Shown one piece after another: positions 23,970-36,149 of a stretch of DNA of 64,000 bases. The first letter of the stretch is position 1; each line of letters opens with the position of its first letter. The notes under the pieces were generated by a model, which saw nothing but the letters and a program-made list of their open reading frames with translations, did no database searches and was not told the DNA's origin. Source of the DNA: Liriodendron chinense (taxonomy: Eukaryota > Streptophyta > Magnoliopsida > Magnoliales > Magnoliaceae). The stretch is taken from the NCBI GenBank assembly GCA_003013855.2, contig PVNU02002353.1:1-64000 (forward strand). The letters run 5' to 3'. A program made the position numbers and the translations under genes.

Positions 23970-25096
23970 GGGGCCGTTTGGATTGTAAGTTACTTAAGAT
24001 TAGCTACTTATCAGAAAAGTAACTTATCTTGGTTTCTACTTAATTAGCAAATAATTAAATATGTTTGGTTAACAACATGGTTAATAACCAAAAAGTAGAA
24101 AAACATGTTTGTTTCGAACATCATTCCTCAAAGTCTGTTTGGTCCCTGCACATCCACCATCCATCATTTGGGGCCAACCTTTGGTTTGGATTGTTCATTG
24201 TGTGGGACCCGCCTTTGATGTGGTCAGTACATCATGTGGGGCCCACCCTGGATGTGGGTCATTTGCACTGTTCTTTATGTAGGGCCCACCTTGGATGTGG
24301 GCCATTTGCACCGTTCTTTATGTAGGGCCCACCTTTGATGTTGGTTATCCATCAAGTGGGCCCACCATCAATATCCACTGCCCATCGTGTGGAGCCACCT
24401 TTAATGTGGATCGTCCCAAATGTGGGGCACACCTCTAATGCGGGTCGTCCATCATGTAGGGCCCGCCTTGGATATGGGTCACTCATCATTAGGGCTGACC
24501 AATGGTGGGCGTCAATGACCACGTTTCCTGAGGTGCAGTCTATTTGAGATTGGATTCTGTTTCATTTTTAGGATGGACCAACAAAGGTGGATGGTGTGGA
24601 TTTCATGTGCACAGCATGTGGCCCCAATACCTAGCGGGCCACTCAAAACTAGTTGGAAAAGCAGATGAATGGCATGAGTAAAACACATCATGTTGGTCCC
24701 TAGGAGGTTTCAACGGTGTCATCATTATCACCGTTGCTTCCTGACGTGGGGTCCACCTGAGGTTTAGATTTGCCTCACATGCAAGCCCCAGTCACATCCA
24801 AACCAGATGGACGGCGCGGATCAAATATATCGCAGTGGGCCCAACATGCTGGACAGTCAACGTGGGCTGGGCGGTTGCCACAAAAATCAGCACTTTTACT
24901 GCTATGGATGAGCACCTCTTGTTTTAGTCGGTGGTGAAAAAGTAGAAAAGCAAAATAAAGATGCTGAAATACTTAACTGATTTTCAGTAAATAAGTAATG
25001 ATCATTATTTATTAACCAAACTTACCTCACCTCAAATAAGTTAACTGCTGCCATAAGCAAGAAAAGCAACTTATTTGGTGGTATCCAAAGGGGCCC
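23970..25096. mobile_element. TIR element with GGGGCC..TTTGGAT ends
   Basis: The left end GGGGCCGTTTGGATTGTAAG faces the right end, which reverse complemented reads GGGCCCCTTTGGATACCACC. Behind the ends, AGTAACTTATCTTGGTTTC and AAGCAACTTATTTGG are also roughly inverted. No clear target duplication was found, so the superfamily is open. It contains the minisatellite at 24200-24495 and a foldback-like core at 24545-24860. Confidence 0.55.
24200..24495. repeat. GGGCCCACC minisatellite
   Basis: About seven imperfect units of roughly 35-48 bp carry TGTAGGGCCCACCTTGGATG, then GGGTCATTTGCACTG or GGGTCGTCCATCA. Two adjacent units (about 24240-24325) are nearly identical. It is open on the plus strand but reads as a repetitive chain with no known domain. 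Confidence 0.8.
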
Positions 25097-25855
25097 TTGG
25101 CAAAAGCTATTGTTATTCTTTTTCTGCAAGATTTTTAATTAGAAGCCTTTGATGGACTCTTTTACAATCTGTGGGACCTTTACAGTGTGGGATTTGATAA
25201 CAAGGCTCCATTGATGGCCATAAAACTGACAATCTCATCAAGAAAACAAAGTTGCATGCCAAACCTATAATAATTGAAGAAAACAACTACAATTATGAAT
25301 AGTCCAAACTGATGCAAGCTACCACAACTTAAGGTACCGTTCTAACTTTTCCTGCTGACATGCCACTTGTGTAGAACATGGTATCATGAAAACAATTGTC
25401 CCCACCATGTTAGTGGTAGATTATGGATCAGTGAAGAATATGCGATTGGTAGTTTCAACCATAGTTCAAAAACCCAAAATTAACGGGATCCATGGACATT
25501 GGCCTTTCAACAAAGTTCTAGCAGCCCATCAAATCCAAGTTCAATCCAAACTGCAGATCAATGTTGGCCCTCAGCAGAAAACAGCTCTAAGAAGCCATGG
25601 TAATAAATTGAATATTGTCTGCTGGTTGGTTTTTTTCGCTGTCCACATTTTCAACTCTGAGCAGTCTGGTTTGATTTTTTTGCCCCAGGCACATCCATGT
25701 CAGGGCACGCCTCATGGACAGTGTGAACTTGCACAAAAAAAGATATTACATAAAATGTCCTAATATAATTAATCATTTTAAACTTCACAGACAAAGTCTC
25801 ATTCATATCTAACTTCACGAAGATAAAGAGTTCAAATACCTTCTAATCTGATGCA
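25097..25855. other. 3' flank of CRK-2
   Basis: The part 25620-25755 aligns with 56395-56520, the 3' flank of CRK-3 (shared CTGTCCACATTTTC, GGCACATCCATGTCAGG, AAAGATATTAC). An open stretch of 125 codons on the plus strand (25386-25763) runs through this flank. It has no recognisable domain and its counterpart at CRK-3 is not open over the same length, so I do not call it a gene. Confidence 0.5.
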
Positions 25856-28800
25856 CTAACGAGGATCTAATTCAGTGATCGTCACTTCATTTACGGACCA
25901 TGGTGATGCCATACCCGGAGTTTGATTCAGCTCAGATGTCTTGGTATGGGACTCTGTCATAGACATCTCCGGAGCCATTCTACTCGCGATAAAGAATGCA
26001 GGCTTTGAAGGTGCTGCGAGAGTGACAGAGAAGCTGTTGAGCATGAGCACAATCGATGACATTGTGGGTCTATCGATCACGTCTTCTTGAACACATAGCA
26101 ACGCAATGTGGATGCATCGCATCACTTCGGTGCTTGAGCAAGATTCACTTATAGTTGGATCAATAAGCCCTAAAACTGTGCCATCTTTCCAATGCTTCCA
26201 TGCCTACAAAAATTGCACCATTGCGGAAATCATGTTTTTAGAATGGAAGTATTGATGTGGTAGATTAATAACATGAGTAATGCTGTGTCTACTCATTTGA
26301 AGGATCCATCCAAATTCTACTCTCCTCAAAGTGCAAGATCCAATCCATTCATCAGGTGGGGCCACTGTGAAACTAATGGTTAGAAATTTAATAACCAGCA
26401 GTATATATTCAGTGCGCACATGTGGGACCTGAATTTTGGGCAAGCGCGTACTCATGGTCCACTCACCCAATGGATTGAACTCACCTCACGCACATGTGCC
26501 ATGTCAACAGTGCGTGGGGAATAAAACCCTCTAGCCACAGCACTCTCAACAATTTTACGAATTTCATTTCCAATTGTTGAGAAAAACTCATCAAGACATT
26601 CTACTTACGTAGCTGAGAAGATCCTCGGCATGGTCTGACTCGTAGAAATCACTGTTCTTCTCACCAGTAACGATCTCCAGAAGTAGAACACCAAAGCTGA
26701 ATACATCTGATTTGATGGAGAATTGCCCGTGCATGGCATACTCCGGAGCCATGTATCCACTTCAAGGGAAAATCACCAATATCAACAGATGTTTGATAGA
26801 TTAGTAGAAAATGTTTGATTTTACTCCAGTTAGACTTTTGTTATCAAAATAGATAGGGAGGAATTGTAAAACATTTAAAAGACCAGGAATGCTTATCCAG
26901 AGGCCCTAAAAGTATATGGGACATGACCAAAAATAAAAATCAGGCTGATCAGACGATCCCAACCCCTCAATCTTTTTTATACCCTTCCATTCCTCATTTG
27001 GGCAGTTACTTCAAGCCAATATTTGGGCCACATGCGTGGACGACAGAATGGACATTCCATATCTTGTCTGCTTCTGCAATGCGTACCTCTGAACAAAATG
27101 AGTAATGGTTTTAAGGTTCAAAGACTTACAATGTCCCTGCAATATGACTTGTATTGCCCTGAGTTTGGTCCACTCCAAAAATCTTAGCCATACCAAAATC
27201 TGCAATTTTCGGAATCATCTCAGCATCTAATAAAATATTGCTAGCTTTGAGATCTCGATGTATAATCCGAAGTCGAGAATCTTCGTGAAGGTAAAGTAGG
27301 CCTCGAGCGACCCCACAAATGATTTTGTAGCGCCTTTCCCAATTCAGACATGCCTTTTTATTTGGATCTATACACTCAGCCAACAGATTGATGCACATAA
27401 GTAAATGAAAATAAAATAAAATAAAATCATTTCATATGGTTTAATTGTAAAAAAAAAAAAAAAAAAAAAAAACTATATAGGATGAGAGTTATAATTTTGC
27501 AAAAGCATGGATAAAATAGATTATATGTGTGGAGAAGGGTCCAAACCAAACAGAAACTTGTCGAGGCTGGCATTAGGCACGTATTCATAGATGAGAAGCT
27601 TCTCTTCTCCTTGGAAGCAGCAACCTAAGAGCCTAACAAGATTCCTGTGTTGAAGTTTTGCAATTAATGCAATCTCATTCTTAAATTCTTCTGAACCTTG
27701 TCCAGAGTCCCGAGAGAGCCTCTTCACGGCTATTTCTTGTCCATCTGAAAGCCTACCCTGAAATGATAGCAGGATTGTCAAGATCATCACTGATCAATAG
27801 GATTCCAGAATGCACAGACCCATTTATATTTAGGCCATATTCCAATTGATGCCCGTACATCTTTGGGTTAGGGACCCTTCCTTGCCTCGGAGAAGCCCAA
27901 TTTCAACCTACCAATCATTGTGGCATTTCAAGTGGCCCCATCTACATAGTGGTCTAAATTTAGATAGTTTGGATTGATTTACAATGGCATGATTGATGGA
28001 TACAGAGAATAAACACAAGATGGTTTCTGATATATGTCTTATAATATTTATAATATCAGTATCATTACATATATTTGCTGTCGAGCATATGGCAACATGT
28101 ATCGACATCACTGATATTCAGAAATGTATTGGTGACTGAGAAAAACATTGGAAAAACATAGGGAAAACTGAAAGAGATACTAAAATAAAAATATTTTTAT
28201 ATTTTTTAATTAAATAATTACAAAAAAAGGCACATACATAATGAGTTTTCCTTTAAAAGAAACCTAAATGTAAGTCTAACTTAGAGAAATATTAAGGAGA
28301 TCCTAGAATTCCTAAATGATACTTCCGCAAATATTAAAATATCCATATTTACATATTTAGAAATCAAATACTAGAAAAATAGATCCATTATCACTGCCTC
28401 AAGAAAACAATTAGAAACATGGGGAAAATGATAGATCCATCCATATTCTTTCCATACATACATACAAACACGAATGCATGCTCTATTTATCCATCCATCC
28501 ATCCAACTTTCCATGCATGCAAACATACAATGACACGTATGTATACACACACATGCATAGTCTATCTATCCATCCATCCGTCCAATCAACCATCCAACCA
28601 TCCATCAATGCATACATACATATATCCACCCATCCATGCATACATACACACACATACATGCATGCATTTCATCATATATATAACCATGCACCCATAAAAA
28701 AAAAATTTAATGAATAGATTCTTAGCGATATCAATGCATAGGCAATACATTGGCAATACAATGCGATACAAGCGACATCTAGAAATTTTGTAGCTGAAAG

Positions 28801-31800
28801 TATCGCGATATCAATACATTGGTGATATTTTGTGATATATCGACAATACATCACTGATACCTAAAAAATTTAATACTACGAGTGCTATCGGTATTGTGAG
28901 CTGGCAATACCATTAATCCGTGATATTATCGATAATATCACCAATAGTTGAAATAGTGATACCTTATAAACAGCACCAAATCCACCTTCTCCAAGCTTAT
29001 TTCCTTCAGAGAAGTTGTCAGTAGCAGCTCTTATTGTGTCCAAATCAAATAGTAGTGACTCATCATCAAATAACAGTGACTCCTCGTTTCTGTCAATCCC
29101 ATGATCTGCACAAACAATGCCATTTTCAATCATTTGTGTGGGTTTGCTAGACTTTAATGTGGGTAGTGTTAACCACAAAATTTAAAAAGAATGAGATTGT
29201 TTGCACTAGTGCAAAGGGTAAACCCATTGCGATTTACCGATCACTGGTTTCTTCTTCTTCTTCCTTAGGAAACAAGCAGTGATGACAGAGATGAGCAGGA
29301 CTGTAACAACTATAGGAACGACGATGATGATGGTAGTTCGAGATGAGTTTCGCTTTCTTCCTGCAAAAACAAGAAATAGTTTAAAGTCTGGAAAGCCGGT
29401 CACATGGGTTTACCAGCCAATATAACTGAGCTCAGGCATGTAGCATAGGCCCATGGAGTGGGCGCAGGTTAGATATACGGCACTTTTGTTAAATAAGTTG
29501 GTTGATCAGGGCGCACCAAAACCTCATTCATGTGCAAAGGATACCATCGACACGTATGCCACCACATGTGTTGGCACAAAAGAGCATTTGAAAATAAACG
29601 AACTGAAATCATGCAAAATGTTGTCATCTTTAAAGCAATATTTACCCTCCAATATTGAAATATGTTTGTAAGAGAGTTAACAGCAAATCCACCTCCAAGA
29701 TTAATGTTGGGCATTTAATCGCCCACCATTTTCCTATGGTGTGGTCCACTTGAAATTTGGATCTGTCTCGGTTTTTGGGTTCATGCCCTAAAATGAGCTG
29801 GAAAATGGATGGACAGTGTGGATAGAACGCATACATCATGGTGGTGAGGCCACAAAGCACCATCCAGTAAGGACCTCGTTACTAGCAACGTCAGTATGCA
29901 ATCCGCATCCCATCCAATGCACACACATGGCACACTTATTCACCCGGCCTTATATGAGAAACTATATCTGTAGAAGCACGCATGGCACACTTATTTACCC
30001 ATACTTATCCCAAAAAAAAAAACAAAAAAAAAAATAGCATGGCACGCATGGCACACTTATTTACCCATACTTATTTACCTTTTTTGGGGAAGGGGAGTTT
30101 GTAAAAAATACAATTTTTTCAAATAGCAACTTTTTTGGGGGAGAGGGGAGGGTGTGCTGGTTTAAGCGGAAAGAAAGAATGGTTTTAAAGGGAAAAGAGG
30201 GCTTTAATAGAGCAGGTTGTCCTGATTTCTCATTGACCCAGTACATTAATATTTTATAGACCCAAATGCATCATCTAGTAGCCCTTGAATCTGTTTGTAA
30301 AAAGTTTAAGGTTCCTCGTGAAGTGCGAAGTGCTTAGTGCGCCTCAAATGCATCTTCTCCACCTAACCGATTTCTCTATTCCATCCTTTTCTAAAAGCAA
30401 AAAAGAATACGCTCTATCCTTTAGAAAAAAACGAAGTTAGAAAAGCGACTTTGCAGTTTGGCAACCTTTCGTCCAATATTTTAATAAAAAATATCAATGC
30501 ACTATTTATTTTAATGAAACATATCAATGCACTGTCTATTTTAAAAATACACAGCATACAGCTTACACCCAAGTCAGCCATTAAATCTAGCCTTGAATGT
30601 GTTCTGGCCCAGTAATAAGCAGATTCATCATATGGGTCATGTTAGAAACAGTCGTGTGGCTTGAAGAACTTCAGACAGTTTTTGATCAGCTGTTCGTTTG
30701 TTTTGCAACTATTGCCCAGCTGGTCAGTAAACCAACATGACTCTTTAAGCCAGGGCACCAATATAATGGGTCCCTCTGTTGGAACATCATGGTTGTGTGC
30801 CATGTTGGCATGTAGTGTAGTGTACATAAGCTGCCTTGTATACGTGCGTAGGCCCAGCAAAGTTCTATCAAAAGAATATCATAAAGAGAGGTCTAAAGGA
30901 GTGTACGGTTTGACATTCAACAGGCAAATCTTCCCATCATACAGAGAGGATCCTCTAATTATTATGATTTGTAGTTATAGATCCTTTCCAATCAAGGAAT
31001 GATGATTCGCTGAGTCAGATGCCACTTATTCTCCACTTCACTTCTTTTGTCTACAATTACAAAATCAAACCAATCAAACGTGCTAAACTCGATCTAGCCT
31101 AAAAATAGAACTTGAATCAGCTCCAATCTGATAATTAGAGGAATAACTTTGGGCGAGCTTACAGAGCTGGCTTGTTTTGTGTTCAGCTCTAACCAAACCT
31201 TGGGCAGCAACCAGGCGCATTTCCTGTGGTGGAAAATCCACAGACGTGCAGTACATCCAAAAGGACTTCTGGAATTATTGAATGATCATAACCATCCATA
31301 GTACATTGAAAAGGACTTCAGAAAATTATTGGATGATCATAACCGTCCATCTCTTAGATGCTACTGAACATGGGTGACTCTCCAAAATTCAAGCCGAGCA
31401 GATGAAACTGATCACTGAATATGTGTTTGTTATATTTGAACAGCTGAAAATAAAATTTTGAATAGTTAACATTTAACTACTACATAAATCAATGACGAAG
31501 ATCATCTTTTCAATGTGGAAATTGGATTATGGCCCACCGACTATGAAACCTAAAAGATGGACGTTTTGGGACGCCTCACCACAGGCCCTGAATGAATGAG
31601 TGGAGATCTTCCTTTGAAGAAGCGAGCACACGTACTCTTTTGCTGAGCAAAGCAGTGAGCCTAGGCTTTTCGAGCCTACATAGATTAGAAGTGAGTCTAC
31701 TTAAATAGTTTCACGCTTACCAAGCCTAGTATACTAAAAGCACTCAAATCCTATCACGAGTCTAGATACAAAGTCTCTTCAGTCCTTTCCACAACTCGTA

Positions 31801-33674
31801 ATTGGATTCCTCATCTGAGCCATCCAATCTAATTCACAACTCAATCAGTAGGCATTACGCTAGTAGGGTAAGTGATGGTGATTAGGAAGGATTTTAAGAC
31901 CTTAGATCCTAGGAGCAAGGATTTACCATCCTTTAGCAACAACCTCTGGATCCTGATGATTTCTGGTTCGCTGAAGGCTTGATTGTTGACATGATCAGTT
32001 CTATATGAGGTGAAGTTGACCTCGCCCTTATTAGGGCTGTCAATGGGCCGGGCCTGGGTAGGTCTAGGCCTGGATTTTGAACTGTTTAAGGCCGGGCAGT
32101 GGGCTGGCCCTGTGTAAAATTCTAATTTTTCAGGCCCGAGCCCGGTCCATTGACACCCCTAGCCCTTATTCAATAACCATTCTGAGGAGGGTACAGAGTA
32201 GCCATGGCGCTTTGTGTTCTATGGGTCCCTCGGAGCAAAGGGTTAGGTAGGTGGCACGGGCCCTCTTACTTCCAGCTATGTGTTGTGTAGCTCCTGCGAA
32301 GTGAATGAAGGGAAGCTCGAAGCTTTCCAAACCCGTGGCGGCTTTATCTTATGTAGTGGTCGGCCTCATAAAGATCGTAGGTGCACACGCGCTCAAAAAA
32401 AAATTCAAATAAAGATCTAGACGTAGGGTTGTGCTTTGCAGTGCAACGTGTCACAGTTCAATCCATCACAGTTTCTCCACCAAGGATATGGACTCGACAC
32501 TACGATTTTCTGTTTGTACAAGTGAGACCCATAGCTTAATCCTCAAGACCGTCGGTCTGATTCATCTCCCAGATTAGAAGATCCTAACCACCGAACTTTT
32601 TCTTTTCTCTGGGTTTCTCTTGTGAACCGTCTATTTCCATGCCATAAATTGAAAGGTTCAGACCATATTGAGGAGGTGAACGCTGGGGACAACAGAACCA
32701 ACAGTCTTGATGATCACTAAAAAATGGACCGCACTTGTGCAAATCTGAGGGGACGAAGATGATATAATTACTGCCCCATCTAAATCCCACAACCCTTCAA
32801 CGAGCGGCTGTGATTAATCAGAAAGACGAACAAAAATCAAGAGAAGAAGATTCGAAAACTTACCCGTGGTAGTATTGTTTGTTGATGGAGGAATTAAAAC
32901 TGGAAAATTTGGAGAAGGAGCCGGTGCTGTGGCTAAGTCCTCAAAGAACTGGTATGTCTCAAACCTCAAAGTGCAACTCGGCCCAACAACTCTTCCACCT
33001 TGTTTTCCATCACAGCACCTCGGAAGCTTAGTCACAGCATCTTCTAAGCACACACTGCAATTTCTCCTTGACAGATCATTTGTGCATTGCACAAGCCCAT
33101 ATATCGATTGGAAGTTGGTGAAATTCGTTTGATTCGTAGCATACATCCGTGGGCCAGAAGCTGCCCTCGAAACAAGACCACCCATCATCTGGTCCACAAT
33201 CTGATTAAACCGAACTGGGTCCGATGCATTTTGCGTATTCCACATGTAAAACCCCGGTCTATTCAAAGAAGATGGTAAGATTTGAGCGGTGGAGTATCGC
33301 AAGAGACAGAAATCATACCATATAATTGCAGTCTTGTTAGGGCACTTTTCGCGGATATCTTGGCTTGCGTTGCTGACGCAATCACGGCATATGTCTGGTG
33401 TGGTGTCGCCTCTGCATTGTGCGAGGCCGTAGATTCGGTTCGGGTTTTCGCCAATCGTGCTGTTGGAGAAGCCGGTGAGTGAAACATTAGAAGAAAGAGA
33501 AGAGAGGAGGCGATTGAGGTTAGTTCCAAACGGGCTATTAGCAGTGTAATTAGTTGTGTTTGAACAATAGGTCCAAAGAGGATCTGCAGAGCTTGTAGGG
33601 AGGTGGAAGATGAAGAGTAGGAGGGATGAAAGGAGGAGAAACTCGAAGGGTTTTGAGAGGAGAGATGCCATCAT
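25856..33674 (-). CDS. CRK-2: cysteine-rich receptor-like protein kinase (DUF26-RLK)
   Basis: Seven exons: 32864-33674, 29238-29360, 28963-29105, 27547-27757, 27130-27367, 26609-26759, 25856-26203, all with GT..AG joins. Together they are 2025 bp, 674 residues. The signal peptide ends near residue 30. DUF26 cysteines are C87/C96/C99 and C197/C206/C209. Exon 2 encodes one membrane helix followed by RKKKKK, the expected stop-transfer cluster. The kinase has GEGGFGAVY, K371, HRD 466-468, DFGMA at 486 and GTFGYMAPEY. Its ends are intact and no key residue is missing. Exon 3 is 21 bp longer than in its sisters through an in-frame tandem repeat (ESLLFD twice). Over the 70 residues of exon 4 it differs from CRK-3 at six positions. 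It is likely a plasma-membrane defence-related Ser/Thr kinase; the ligand is unknown. The first of two adjacent Met codons is taken as start. Confidence 0.93.
27449..27472. repeat. Poly-A tract in CRK-2 intron 4
   Basis: A run of 24 A residues lies between exons 4 and 5. The matching place in CRK-3 (about 58250) has only a short A run. Confidence 0.9.
28000..28950. repeat. CRK-2-specific expansion of intron 3
   Basis: Intron 3 is 1205 bp here against 345 bp in CRK-3. The extra sequence holds an interrupted CATC/CATA microsatellite (about 28438-28690). On both sides of it (about 28025-28140 and 28720-28950) lie AT-rich strings built on GATATC, ATACATTGG and CAATACATC, which recur many times in both directions. 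No coding content was seen. Confidence 0.75.
29722..29860. repeat. Half foldback copy in CRK-2 intron 1
   Basis: It contains GTGTGGTCCACTTGAAATTT, TTCATGCCCTAAAATGAGCT and CATACATCATGGTGG. The same half copy lies at the same place in CRK-3 intron 1 (59790-59925), so it was present before the two genes separated. Confidence 0.75.
29924..30075. repeat. Triplicated GCATGGCACACTTATT motif
   Basis: Three copies of about 25-35 bp lie near 29924, 29978 and 30046. CRK-3 has a single version (about 59698), so the expansion occurred in CRK-2. Confidence 0.7.
32032..32161. mobile_element. hAT-like MITE e (130 bp) in CRK-2 intron 1
   Basis: The ends are TAGGGCTGTCAATGGGCCGG and, inverted, TAGGGGTGTCAATGGACCGG. 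A perfect 8-bp target duplication GCCCTTAT lies at 32024-32031 and 32162-32169. This is the shortest and cleanest element in the window. Confidence 0.95.
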
Positions 33675-33794
33675 CTGGTTGTTGTAAAATCTAACTGAGT
33701 AATGGAAAGATCACATTCTTCCTATGGAGGAAGAAGGTTTAAGGAGAGGTTGGGCTAGACCATGGCATGTGCCCCGGGGCAGAGGAAGTTCCTT
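33675..33794 (-). promoter_or_regulatory. Leader and near promoter of CRK-2
   Basis: The roughly 50 bases before the start codon (minus strand: GTGATC, CATTACTCAG, TAGATTTT, CAACAACCAG) are almost the same as before CRK-3. This conserved block is probably the 5' leader. No clear TATA box is seen. Confidence 0.5.
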
Positions 33795-34340
33795 TAGCCG
33801 GAAGCTGTGTGGGCCCACAGAGATGCCCGTCACAAATTCACCCCCTCCATCAGATGTGACAAAAGTATAAAAATCCGGCATATCCAAAACTCATGTGTGC
33901 CACACCACACGTAACAATGGAAACGAAATTGGCCACCGTTGAAATCTTCGTTGAGCCAACCATGATGTTTAGATGCAAACCGTTGATAAGGTTATTACCA
34001 CTCATATAACTGTTGGGACAAATATCATTTGATACATCTGTGGCCCCACAAAGTTTCCAACGGTGGACATTCAATTCCGGTTGTTTCTTGTGTTGTGGTT
34101 CACATGGCCCCAAGAAGTTTTTAGTGGTAGGCATTTAATCTCCACTGTTTTCTGTGGTGCAGTCCACTTAAGCTTTGAATCTGCTTTATTATTTGGCTCA
34201 TGCCCTAAAATGATCTCTCCAAATGGACAGACGGTGTGGATAGTGGATACAATACGTATATCATGGTTGCGGCCATAACTTGGTGACATCACTTTAGTAG
34301 CAAGATAACTACCGAAGCCGTCAGTAGCTAATCCCCGTCC
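33795..34340. mobile_element. TIR-family element, CRK-2 upstream region
   Basis: A foldback member whose right end (ACTTGGTGACATCACTTTAG, then CGTCAGTAGCTAATCCCCGT) matches the long TIR of the element at 16995-17539. Its left end is degraded. It is absent from the matching place upstream of CRK-3. Confidence 0.7.
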
Positions 34341-35628
34341 CGGAGGGAGCTCTTATGAAAACTCAGATTGATCAAACGAGCATAACCATCTGATTTTCGC
34401 AATGAATGTGGACTTAACCTTGGGGGTGTGTTTGGACCGAAAAAAGATAGAAGAAAAGATTGAGAAAGAAATGACACGGCCTCTTCTCGTTTTACTCTGT
34501 TAGAAATTGTTGAACTTTTTCATAACCCATATAGCAAGTAAAAAGTATAAGTTAAGCATTAACTGCCTACAAATGAAATTTCCACTTGCCACATATTGCG
34601 TCAAAAATGAGATTTTCACTTCCCCATTTGAATTAGATGTCAAAATGGAATGCAATGCCATATGTTAGGTTTTTTCAAAATTTAAATAATAATAAAAAAA
34701 AAACAACTACGAATAGAAGACATGCTTCTTGGTTGTCATTGTTAGTATCTCTTAATAAATAGTTATGGTGCATTTTTTATGACTTGTGAATTCAAACAAT
34801 GGCAATGGAACCATGCAATTCATGAAAACATTGAGGGACTCGAAGCGTATTCTGTTAGTTGATAAAAATTCATCTTTAGCTCATTTCAAAACATAACAAA
34901 TTCATCAATATCTTCATTTCATTTTCTTCTCTATCATTTTCTTGTTTTAGGTAGTGTTTGGAAAGTTATAATAATTATAAAAAAAAAAAATTTATAGAAT
35001 ACATTACAAATACTTGAAAAGACAAGCTGTAAAGTGCAAACATAAAGAGGTCGGAATACACAACATATCTCTATGTCGTGAGAGTGGGCATATTATATTC
35101 TATATGTATATTTATTGTAACCTTCTTGTAAATGGGTTTAACCACGAGCTGGCATATGTGGCTTTTTTTATAACACAATGGTATTTGAACCCATGACATC
35201 AGTTTAAAATTGTTGTGAGTCTACCACTGAGGCATGAGTAAAGGCCCTGTATGAAGTGGAGCTTATTAACAGTTTACCAAGTAATAAATCTTAAATCTTC
35301 TGCCTTAAAAATCATGCTATTTCACCATGCAAGTGGACTTTTCAACCATCAAGTTGTTCACACGAGGGCTTGGAAAAAATCGCAAAGTTCAATGTTAGCC
35401 ATGTGTGGACTATATCTCATGTTAAATATCTAGAGCATAGTGGTCTCCATGGAAGTCAATGCAACTGCATCTGAGTCAAGACGACTCCGTCCGAAGTGGG
35501 ATGGAACGTAAGACTCGCGTCAAAATGTCATTGGCCACAAGAAAAAAGAGGTACCACGCGTAGAAAACTGGAAATGGACGCGTCTCCCTCGGTCTATTGC
35601 ATTAATGAATGGTGCTTTCGTGTTTTCT
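34341..35628. other. AT-rich spacer upstream of CRK-2
   Basis: No gene recognised. Open stretches of about 60 codons lack any motif. The sequence is rich in A/T runs (a dozen A at about 34979-34991). Confidence 0.4.
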
Positions 35629-36149
35629 GGGAGCGGATTAGGTGCGGCCCCGGCCACATTCAGGACAGTACGGCCCTTTCTGTGGAACCCACCATGATGC
35701 ATTTATTCTACATCCCCTCCGTCCATCCGTTTTTTCATATCATTTTAGGGCACGAACCGTAAGAATAATCAGATCCAAATCTTAGGTGGACCATACCATA
35801 GGGAACAGTGGTGATTGGACATTAACAACTAATAATTGGCTATAAAAATTTGGGATCAAGCTGAAATTGATTTTTTTTTCTTCATCCAGATTTATCTGAC
35901 CTTATCAACAGGATGGATGGAAAATAAACATTACGCTGGGCCATTACAGATGGCCTGCAAAGTTTTTAATGGTGGAACGAGCATGGCCCACCTGAGATTT
36001 AGATTGGCTTTATTTTCAGGTTCATCCACTTAAAATAATCTGTAAATACGTACGGACGGCGTGGATATAGAATATATACATCAAGGTGGGCCCTAGAGTA
36101 AGGGCCGCACTGTTTTCCGTGAGACCGCGGCCGCACCTATTCCTCTGCC
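35629..36149. mobile_element. TIR element of the CCCACCATGATGT family
   Basis: The left end GGGAGCGGATTAGGTGCGGC faces the right end, which inverted reads GGCAGAGGAATAGGTGCGGC. Within are GGAACCCACCATGATGCATT and its mirror TACATCAAGGTGGGCCC. The GGGAGCGGATTAGGTG end is close to that of the Mutator-like MITEs, linking the two groups. Confidence 0.8.

Noticed and set aside
24065..24547. Two plus-strand frames of 86 and 70 codons in the GGGCCCACC minisatellite
   Set aside because: They are translations of the tandem repeat; their openness follows from the repeat unit.
25386..25763. Open frame of 125 codons on the plus strand downstream of CRK-2
   Set aside because: The aligned 3' flank of CRK-3 does not keep it, and the product looks like translated flank sequence.
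28438..28700. CATC/CATA array as a possible CRISPR-like or satellite array
   Set aside because: Units are short, irregular and without spacers; it is an interrupted microsatellite in a plant intron.
13313..33674. Fusion of CRK-1 and CRK-2 into a single locus or shared promoter
   Set aside because: Each has its own signal-peptide exon and its own complete kinase with stop codon; 11.7 kb of repeats separates them.
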